Shown here: in pieces, positions 57,901 through 64,000 of the stretch
Layout: the number at the start of each line of letters is the position of its first letter
Numbering within the stretch: the stretch's first letter is position 1
Assembly: GCA_030544215.1 (NCBI GenBank)
Contig: JARZZO010000002.1
Span: forward strand, 82,715,150-82,779,149
Length of the DNA stretch: 64,000 bases
Direction of reading: 5' to 3'
From: Zantedeschia hybrid cultivar
Lineage: Eukaryota; Streptophyta; Magnoliopsida; Alismatales; Araceae
Position numbers and translations under genes: made by a program
The notes under the pieces: generated by a model
The model's input: the letters and a program-made list of their open reading frames with translations, nothing else
Told to the model about the DNA's origin: nothing
Databases searched by the model: none

Positions 57901-59937
57901 TTGTCAATGGAGGAGAAAAGATAGGAGAAATAATTGGAATAGAGGGAAGAAAATGAAAGGCAAAGAGTGGCGGCGGCTTCACATTAGAATGAACTTTTTC
58001 TTAATACATATGTTAACTTAACTCCGAGCTCTGTTGAAACTTAGAACTGTGCCATGGTTAAGGAAAGAAACAAGTAAAACTAATTGAATTGCCCTCTTGA
58101 GACAATCAAATAATAAACACATCCTATGAGCAAATAACTACAAAATTATCCCTCCTAAAGAGACAACATTAAAAAGAATCTGCATGATGTTGCACTCCAC
58201 AAACTAGGTTGCTATGCCAAGTCCACGCATCTGGCTGAGTGCCAATCCCACTCTCAATTACTCTTAACCACACAATGAATTAGAAGAATGTTGAGACAAA
58301 TCCAACAACAGCAACTTACACATTTGAGTTCACCAAAATACTGACTACATCCAACTGATACCATTTTCCATTCACATATGATTAAAGTTTGGGACTAAAT
58401 AAATGCTTCATGCTGACCATGATGTCTCAATTGACTGCATATTACTCTCCTGCCACATTGCTTTACCACACACACAGTATATAATACTTAACACAGTCCT
58501 CCCCTCCTGAAAATCAAATCCAAAATTTTGACGATGGCTGCCTGATGCTAATGAAGATTTGGGTTTCAGGAAGTTCAAGCCTAACAATGAGCCATACATA
58601 GTATCACAGCTTAGTAACTCAGCAATGGTCCAGAAATTGAATTGTGGTTGTTAAGGGCCGCCTTTGTTTACTGTCTAAAAATAAGAACAAATAAAAACAT
58701 AAGGAAAAAGAAAAGGTCTAAGTATAAATGAGAAGGTCACCCTATAACCAGAAGAGATACAGTTCACCCAAGGGGTAGAAACCAAGGTCAGAATAATTAA
58801 GAAAATCCACTGTTTTTTTTTTTTTTTTTCCTGTGAGGGCGGGCTGTGCCACCAGTATTATACGTCATATAAATAGAGACAATACAACCAAGACAGGAGA
58901 GGAGACTGCTCCTTAGTCCTCAACCCTCAAGCCCTTATGAAAAACACTCACCAGTATATCAGAAAATCGCATTCACACAATCAAACAAACTCCCTCGTAA
59001 AAAACCAGTAAGAAATGAAATAATGAAAATGAAAGGAAAGGACAAGAGAGTTTCATGCTGTATTTTCTAGTACTCTTCATAACATTCATACAAATGCAGC
59101 ATTAACACATAAATCCATACAAAACCAAATGATGTAATTAAAGGGAAATTTGAGGTATAAAAATAGTTAGCAGAAAAGCTCTTGGTGTTTGGTCATTAGC
59201 TATGTGCATCCTTTCAAATTCCAATTATCGGACAATTCCACAGTTCCACCCAATCCAATGCCAAATGGGACCCCACTCCACCCAAAATAAAAATAAAAAT
59301 AAAAAGGAAAAAAAGGCACAGCTGACTGTTCCCTTTGAAGCAAAGAGAAATTAAAAAGTCCTCCAGAACCAGCCAGAATGACTCCAAATCAGCCAATCCT
59401 CAATCAGATCCTGATCATCAGTCCCCAATCAAATCCTGATTTGAGAATGTTGACTATGTCACGTCATGTATACTATGATACAGGAAAAAATTTCCATATC
59501 ACAAAGAAAATGAGTGCAGAAAAAGTACATGCTCCATTATAAACGAAAAACTTACAGATCAATCAAGAAAAAAACTTGCATATCTACAGGAGAATGTTTT
59601 AAACTTGAAGAAGACTACATATTTAGTTATCAGCAGCAACAGTCTTCACATACCTCATATGTGAGCGCATCAGCCAATCCATGTATGCGATCAATGCGCA
59701 CAGTCTTCCCAAATAGTTTAGAGAATGTGGGATCACCATGTCGAGACTCCAAAGCCACAGTGATGCTACTGCCATCCTCCCCCAGGTTGTTAATGAATCC
59801 TTGCATGGAAGATGTTGCACCTGCGCCTCTACTGTCACATGTTCTCACACAAACCATGTCACCTGGAGAAAGAGTAGTTGGGGGGAGTCGATGGCCACCT
59901 TCTACTCTAAACAAGACCAAGTGCATGCCCCCCAATC
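45327..59937 (-). CDS. Upf1/SMUBP2-like superfamily 1 helicase, 3' five coding exons
   Basis: Five GT-AG exons keep one frame and give 627 residues to a TGA at 45327-45329. In order: an N-terminal part of the nucleic-acid-binding beta-barrel type (GMHLVLFRVEGGHRLPPTTL...SRHGDPTFSKLFGKTVRIDR); Walker A VVQGPPGTGKTG; motif Ib TAPTNAAVDNMVE; motif II VVIDEAGQ; motif III AGDQCQLAPV; QYRMN; motif V VSTIDSFQGREADAVI; motif VI RMNVAITRARKHVA; and a short tail. The closest protein I know is the Arabidopsis P-loop NTPase At5g35970, which resembles animal IGHMBP2/SMUBP2, 5'-to-3' DNA/RNA helicases. All catalytic motifs are intact. The protein's N-terminal exons were not found and probably lie beyond 64000. 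Two introns of over 5 kb hold transposons. Confidence 0.92.
45902..46059 (-). CDS. Helicase exon with motif V
   Basis: The acceptor is TTGTTGCAG at 46060 and the donor GTATGG at 45901. It encodes VSPSAIAVQSPYIAQVQLLR and VEVSTIDSFQGREADAVIIS, the SF1 motif V region. Confidence 0.93.
47334..47502 (-). CDS. Helicase exon
   Basis: The acceptor is TTTTGATGCAG at 47503 and the donor GTATGTA at 47333. It encodes ATWITQCPLLLLDTRKPYGS, then GSFYNEGEADIVVQHAFSLI, ending in a split glycine codon. Confidence 0.93.
47660..48700 (+). mobile_element. L1-type LINE RNase H tail, partly tandem-duplicated, in a helicase intron
   Basis: The frame at 47670 reads EGPNNLAELHALFILRIHSE and PMVLEIDCRVLVNCLN, a plant L1 RNase H domain. 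A unit of about 250 bp is present twice: 47710-48303 (interrupted by a MITE) and 48304-48555. The 3' UTR continues to GCAATAAAATGCATG near 48680. It lies antisense in the intron between helicase exons at 47.5 and 53.4 kb. Confidence 0.8.
47831..48169. mobile_element. hAT-type MITE inside one copy of the L1 duplication
   Basis: The left end is CATGGTTGCCATATCG; the right end, on the other strand, is GAAGGTTCGCCAACTGG. Flanks CTCCTCGG (47823-47830) and CTCCTTGG (48170-48177) match at 7 of 8 positions. GACTCG/GATCCGACTCG motifs mark the subterminal parts. It is 339 bp with no coding. Confidence 0.82.
48701..49398. other. Helicase intron sequence, nothing recognised
   Basis: This is AT-rich intron DNA between the L1 tail and the hAT element. 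Confidence 0.5.
49407..52975 (+). mobile_element. hAT transposon, 3.6 kb, with 8-bp target duplication
   Basis: The left end is CAAGGTTTGCCGTATAG; the right end, on the other strand, is CAAGGTTCGCCGACTCG. Flanks TGTCTAAT (49399-49406) and TGCCTAAT (52976-52983) match at 7 of 8 positions. GATCCGGAT/GACTCG motifs fill the right subterminal part. The BED and DUF659 parts are missing; only the transposase C-terminal half remains. The element is antisense in a helicase intron. Confidence 0.85.
49837..52544 (+). pseudogene. hAT transposase C-terminal half, degenerate
   Basis: The 109-codon frame from 49837 leads (after stops) to the hAT dimerisation signature SSSNGCEQNWSTF with HTKIRNHLSHIRLDKLMYVH at about 50225-50350. 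An acidic tail (50422-50610) and lysine/serine and aspartate-rich segments (50982-51393) follow. The histidine/tyrosine-rich end (51396-51659) parallels the tail of the hAT at 11.6-12.5 kb. A last acidic frame ends at 52544. Many stops are present, so it is not functional. Confidence 0.75.
53421..54452 (-). CDS. Helicase exon with RecA-like domain 1 motifs
   Basis: The acceptor is TTTTACAG at 54453 and the donor GTAGGATC at 53420. Its 344 codons, phase 0 at both ends, run from RNCEALMLLQKNGLQKKNPS to LVDSPFVK. They include Walker A, motif Ib, motif II DEAGQ, motif III and the QYRMN box. A charged insertion (FERKKTDLRKDLRHCLKDD) lies between motifs Ib and II. Confidence 0.95.
54902..54979. repeat. 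GATA/GA microsatellite
   Basis: Four GATA units lead into about 31 GA units within the helicase intron between 54453 and 59653. Confidence 0.97.
55200..55780 (-). mobile_element. Copia retrotransposon fragment (RNase H end of pol)
   Basis: The minus strand reads CADWVGSRDDGRSTSGYCNF, IGGNLVTWRSKQT and then RSSAKVEYLPMAHGV in a shifted frame, the conserved end of Copia pol (DWAGS...RSTSGY, SSAEAEY). Stops and a frameshift break it. Sequence leftwards to about 55060 may be its LTR. It is in a helicase intron, co-oriented with the gene. Confidence 0.85.
55781..57175. other. Helicase intron sequence, nothing recognised
   Basis: No supported ORF or delimited repeat was found. Confidence 0.45.
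57180..57490. mobile_element. Possible MITE with GGACACxGGTGTC ends
   Basis: GGACATGGACACGGGTGTC at the left and GGACATGGGTGTTGGAGTGTC at the right flank an AT-rich middle. Target duplications could not be fixed. Confidence 0.35.
58812..58960 (-). mobile_element. LINE 3' end fragment (A-tail on minus strand)
   Basis: A T-run at 58812-58830 is followed by GTGCCACCAGTATTATACG and ATAAATAGAGACAATACA, resembling the antisense L1 tail at 30.63 kb (T-run, TACCACCAATTTTATTAAAA, AAATAGAGGGAGTACA). Confidence 0.5.
59654..59937 (-). CDS. Helicase exon (first in window)
   Basis: The acceptor is TTTTGCAG at 59938 and the donor GTATGTG at 59653. It encodes LGGMHLVLFRVEGGHRLPP through KTVRIDRIHGLADALTYE, upstream of the ATPase core. 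The previous exon supplies one base of the first codon. Confidence 0.92.
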
Positions 59938-60039
59938 CTGCAAAAGTAGATATTTTGATAATAACTCCAGAAAATCTCATTTTAAAGCTTGAGCATACCA
60001 AGCCAAACTTCTATGAATTAAACTTGCTTTCTTAACAGA

Positions 60040-60440
60040 AAAAGATGGTGTGAACTATTTCAAAATAACAAAATGATACAGCAGTAGGTGGCAAGAATTC
60101 CAGTTAACCTTCATGTCCTCTTCAAGGTACATGTGAGTAAATTTCTTTTAGTAAAACAAGAAAAAGGAGACTTGGAAAGGGTTCTTTTATCCTTTTACTC
60201 CAATACTGCTTGAAGGCTTATGCTAACCATGTTAAGAGATTTGGGAGGGAAAATATGAAAGCGTCTCTATTGAACATGAGGGTGATAGCCCTACTGTTGT
60301 TAGTGGTTTTTGTTTTGTTTGATTTTGATTTTTTTCTTGATTTTTTTGTATCATGGATTTCCCATTTGTTTCGAGTGTTTTTGTCCCTTTTTTATGGGAG
60401 AATGATGAGTTCCCGCCATTTGCTAACTGTTGTTTTATTT
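60040..60440. other. Unassigned, AT-rich
   Basis: A hydrophobic frame at 60210-60446 looks like translation of T-rich DNA. No domain was recognised. Confidence 0.4.
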
Positions 60441-61500
60441 GGGTGACAGGGCAATTTTGCTCCCAAGTTTATGTTGGAGTTTCGACTTAGAGTCACCACC
60501 GTGGCCACACAAAAATATTTAACAATTTTATATCGACTTGCCTAATAGAAAGAGTTATTTGGGTTCTTTTGAATTTGGACTATTTCCACTGGTCCACAGA
60601 CTGGCATTAATTATATTCTACCAGGGCAAGAAGACCCTTTAATTTCTTTAAATCATGTTCCATGCCTGAATACTACTATGCAGCACGATCTCCTCACTCA
60701 CCTCACTCCTTTCTTCACACACATTGCATTATATCAAGCAGTCGGCCTTAGCCTTTTTGAACGTATCGAATTGATGTTGAATTGACATCGCATCCTAAAG
60801 ATGCATCCTGGTGGGAAATGTAGTATGGTGAACTTCATGGGCCCCATTAGTCCCCTGCATTAGTACTACTCACAAGTAATATTCATAAATACTATCCATA
60901 GTTACTGTTCATGTGTACTATTCATCAAGACTATTCATCAACACTATGATGTGCCGTATGAGGTCTCAGCCCCGGTCAGGTCCCTTTTTGGATATTAGGT
61001 CATAATTTGACTCATTTATTATAGAAAGGGGGTATGGAATGCTTATCAAGGTGCACTATTCACGTGCTTGTTGCCCTCATCAAACTCCAATTAGTGGTCA
61101 CGCCTCATCAACATACATTATTTATTCATTTGGACGAGATTGAATATAGCACACATCTTAAGGTATTATTTATCTAGGTGGCATGAGGGAGCCGGTCTTA
61201 ACTGAACCCTAATGTATTTGAAAGAATAAGTTGATTTGCTCTTATAAGTGTAAGCGTGCCAATGAGGTGCATTATTCATCCCCCTAGGAACAACTGTCCG
61301 GCATCAGATGTAGACGTGCAAAGCAGCGCTTCATCACCCCATCCGTCTCACTCGGAATGCTTAAATTTAATAGCACATGTGAGCGCATCATGCAATTTGT
61401 TTTATTTTGTCTTTTGGAGCATACATGTGATTGGCATGCTCTTCGAGGTACCATTAGGGATGTTTGTCATCTGGGGATAATGCCCCAGGCATCGTAAGTC
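60440..61500. mobile_element. Probable LTR-retrotransposon remnant with repeated TACTATTCAT words
   Basis: GGAGTTTCGACTTAGAGTCACCACC-like sequence at about 60475 resembles non-coding parts of plant Ty3 elements. ACTATTCATCAAGACTATTC, GTGCACTATTCACG and GTGCATTATTCATC repeat through 60890-61275. No coding or LTR ends could be set. Confidence 0.35.
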
Positions 61501-61738
61501 ATTGCCACAGGGGGTGACTGGGCTGAATGTTTATGAGATGGATATGTCTCCTTGTTGATATAAAATGATTTTATGAAATTTGTTTGTATCGCATTTATGC
61601 ATGGCACGACTTTCGAAGCACGCTGCAAACTATGGCGTCTATGTGGCAGTTTGCCATTGCCGATGGGTTGATAGGCCAGCATTGGCTCGTCTATCGCTCG
61701 TCTATCTACCTAGCATGGAGGGAGTATATCGGCTCATG

Positions 61739-61907
61739 CATGGTTTGATGAACCGGCCGGTTTAAACCGGAACCGGCAGAACCGCATTAGGACCGACTAT
61801 TCCTTATCTGGTTTGAACTGGCTGATTTTGGCCAGTTCAGCCTGTTCTATTCCAATTTGAACTGGAACCAGCACTAACCAGTTGCAGTACCGGTTCTGCA
61901 AACCTTG
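61739..61907. mobile_element. Short hAT-type MITE rich in ACCGG
   Basis: The ends CATGGTTTG and CAAACCTTG are inverted copies of the hAT terminus, enclosing repeated AACCGG/CCGGTT and AACTGG words. The flanks GGCTCATG and GGCTTGCA only partly agree. Confidence 0.6.
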
Positions 61908-62024
61908 GGCTTGCAGTATGCCATTATTGTCAAAGGCATATATGCCATTATAATATCACAACCACGGCTCGACACTTATTGCGATGCGTGATACCAGGCT
62001 GAAGGCCTTGCTCCAATGGAATGC

Positions 62025-62165
62025 AGAATCCGCCGATCCCGATCCAAATCGGCCAATCCCGATCCAAATCGGCCGATTTGGATTGGGATCGGCAGGTCCT
62101 GATTCGGCCGATTCCGGCCGATCCGATCCCGATTCGGATCGGGATCGGCGGGTCCCGACTCCATG
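62025..62165. mobile_element. GATCGG foldback element
   Basis: The left GAATCCGCCGATCCCGATCC and the right end (other strand) GGAGTCGGGACCCGCCGATC converge on GCCGATCCCGATC. The interior repeats AATCGGCC/GATCGG. It is similar to 29095-29275. Confidence 0.65.
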
Positions 62166-62189
62166 GCTCGCTGCCCTCACGTGTGCGAA

Positions 62190-62560
62190 GACAAGCCGAG
62201 AAGAATGTCCCTAACTGCTCGCTATCGTCACGTTGCCATGACGACAGGCTGAAGAGGGGTTTAGGATGACATATATGCCATGTCTTTTGTAAACAAGGAC
62301 ATGTCGCTAGGTGCTTGTGAATGTGTATAAAATTTTCTTGACATATTGCTAAGGCCACGCAATGCATCCAATTCTTCACATGCATGAGGACGAGTGTCCC
62401 TAACAGCTCACCATCGTTGCGTTGCCGTGATAACGAGCCGAAGAGGGTTTGAAATAACTTATATATGGGAACTTTATAAAGCTAAGATGAGCTGTGGGAG
62501 CTCGCGATGCATCATATTGATGTGTTGCTAAGGCCTCGCGATGCACCACATCTTCCTTAC
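62190..62560. repeat. Degenerate tandem duplication of about 190 bp
   Basis: GAATGTCCCTAACTGCTCGC with GTCACGTTGCCATGACGACA (62203-62250) recurs as GAGTGTCCCTAACAGCTCAC with GTTGCGTTGCCGTGATAACG (62392-62440). TTGCTAAGGCCACGCAATGC (62345) recurs as TTGCTAAGGCCTCGCGATGC (62524). Confidence 0.75.
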
Positions 62561-63430
62561 CTAACAAGAAGCTGGGAGAACTTGGAAACAGTTTTCTACG
62601 AAGCTTATGCATACATAGCAATCGATGGCATATTTAATTATTTATAGAGTTGGCCATGGGGTGGCCAACCAATGGGGTGATGCCAAGAGGCGGGCCCTCA
62701 TTAGACCCCCCATGTCGCCTTGGTTACATGGAAATTTCCTATTGGTCCAAGTCTTCATCCTTTTTTATTGGACCATATGGCGATGACAAGGCATGAGGTG
62801 GTGTTGACGAGGCGATAATGAGGCAACAATGAGGCTCAACTTGGCTTCATTGATTGTCCCGTTGATGCAAAGGTGGGCCACATCCTTCTCCAATTTCTCA
62901 TTCCTTTTGATAGTTTTTGCAGGAAAAATGGCAGAGGCAGCGAGCATGCATCGCAGGGACATGGCGATGTTAAAAGAGGGTCAACTGCCCCTTGGAGGCT
63001 GCTGCTTATAGTGGGCAGCAGCCACCTCACTGTGAGAGCGACAGACCCTCCACTTGGCACATCTCCTTTAAAGATAGTACTCCCACATATTTCGGCACCA
63101 AGGTAACTTTAAGCTTTAGTAATTTCTTGTCCGTTTGTTCCACACTCTTTGGCTTCCAAGAGAAATTCCTTTGAAACCTTACAGTTACGACTAAGCTATT
63201 AAAGAAGGAAAGTGAAAGCTACTAGGAAAGAGGCAACCAAAGAAGCAAAATTAAGCACACAAGGAGCCAAACAGACGCCTAGGTAAGGGATGAAAACACT
63301 TTTCACTGGCAAAGAGATTGTGGATGGGCATTTGTTGCAGGAAATTTGATGTCATTTGCTCTTCTTTGATAGTAAATCTCAGTCTCACCAACCGCAGATC
63401 CCACACAACAAGAAATCAAACAATCAACAA

Positions 63431-63793
63431 CCTGCACCGCCAAAGCGGTGTTCTCATTTATTTATTTTTTGAATTCTTTTAGGTGGGCCCCATTATGCCT
63501 TACATGGCCGTACAATCCGATCTTTGACTGGATGACACTAAAAAAAATCTGAAAAATAAAAAGCCGACCCCAAATGAACAGTAAAAAGACCCCTAATGAA
63601 CATTAAAAAACACTGTTTTTTTACTGTCCATTTGTGGTCAGTTTTTTTTTCAGACTTTTTAGGGTCATCCGTTCTGAGATTGGATTGTACGTTCATGTGT
63701 AGGTCGGGTTAGGGCCCACCTAAAAAAGTTTCAATTTTTTTTTAAAAATGAGAACACTGCCAAATGGTTTAGAACCACCTGGCGGTGCAGCAA
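63431..63793. mobile_element. Palindromic MITE, about 360 bp
   Basis: The two halves are inverted copies centred near 63600. Left TGCACCGCCAAAGCGGTGTT, AGGTGGGCCCCATTATG and CGTACAATCCGATC pair with right AACACTGCCAAATGG...GGCGGTGCA, AGGGCCCACCT and GATTGGATTGTACG. No coding was seen. A fragment of the family lies at 44311-44365. Confidence 0.8.
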
Positions 63794-63859
63794 GTCTTTC
63801 CCTTTCCATAAATCACTTCCTCATGGAGCCATTCAATGTATTCAACCAAGGAAGGCAGA

Positions 63860-64000
63860 ATTGGCGCGGATTGGATCAGTCGATCTGCTCGGTTTTTGGT
63901 CGGACCGATCCGATCCCGAGCTCCGACCCACTATTCCCTTCCTAGGATCAGTCGGATTGTCCTAAATTGGACTGGATTGGCCGATCCAGGCCAGATTGGC
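63860..64000. mobile_element. GATCGG-rich hAT subterminal sequence, cut by window end
   Basis: GGATTGGATCAGTCGATC, GGACCGATCCGATCCCGAG and GGCCGATCCAGGCCAG continue to the last base, matching the word style of the hAT ends elsewhere in the window. Confidence 0.55.

Noticed and set aside
1..64000. CRISPR arrays, tRNA or rRNA genes, bacterial-style operons
   Set aside because: No regularly spaced identical repeats, no cloverleaf that I could verify by eye and no rRNA core sequence were found; the window is eukaryotic nuclear DNA.
60040..64000. Upstream exons of the helicase
   Set aside because: The minus strand was read for the family's N-terminal sequence and no convincing exon with splice sites was found; the missing exons probably lie beyond 64000.

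Overview
The window is nuclear DNA of a flowering plant with a large, transposon-rich genome. Two conserved plant genes with GT-AG introns are split by kilobases of nested plant-type transposable elements: RTE and L1 LINEs, hAT elements, solo LTRs, Copia fragments and MITEs. The species cannot be told from the sequence. I saw no rRNA or tRNA gene, CRISPR array or bacterial-type operon.

Layout. 1-7.3 kb: RTE LINE remnant, hAT element, L1 tail and a solo LTR. 7.4-20.2 kb, minus strand: first six coding exons (about 281 residues) of a PATROL1-like MUN/DUF810 protein. Its third intron is about 11 kb and holds two hAT-type elements, a nearly full-length RTE LINE, a third hAT MITE inside a tandem duplication, and an L1 piece. 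20.8-27.1 kb: a decayed L1 interrupted by a CCTAGG-rich element that is itself interrupted by a second solo LTR, inverted relative to the first. 27.1-34.2 kb: small DNA transposons, then an L1 interrupted by an opposite-strand L1 that lacks its reverse-transcriptase core. 34.2-45.3 kb: LTR fragments, including a Copia-type LTR with an adjacent primer-binding site, and AT-rich sequence without recognisable genes. 45.3-59.9 kb, minus strand: five 3' coding exons (627 residues and stop) of an Upf1/SMUBP2-type superfamily 1 helicase, with a 3.6-kb hAT element and an L1 tail in one large intron and a Copia fragment in another. 60-64 kb: repeats and MITEs, probably within the next upstream helicase intron.

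The two genes are transcribed in the same direction and both are cut by the window: PATROL1 loses its 3' part at the left edge, the helicase its 5' part at the right edge. Nothing indicates that they act in one pathway. I found no convincing new biological system. The most informative content is mobile-element history: exact or near-exact target-site duplications for eight insertions, two MITEs whose empty site survives in a neighbouring duplicate copy, complementary deletion derivatives of one hAT family, and a very young 52-bp-arm hairpin inside another MITE.
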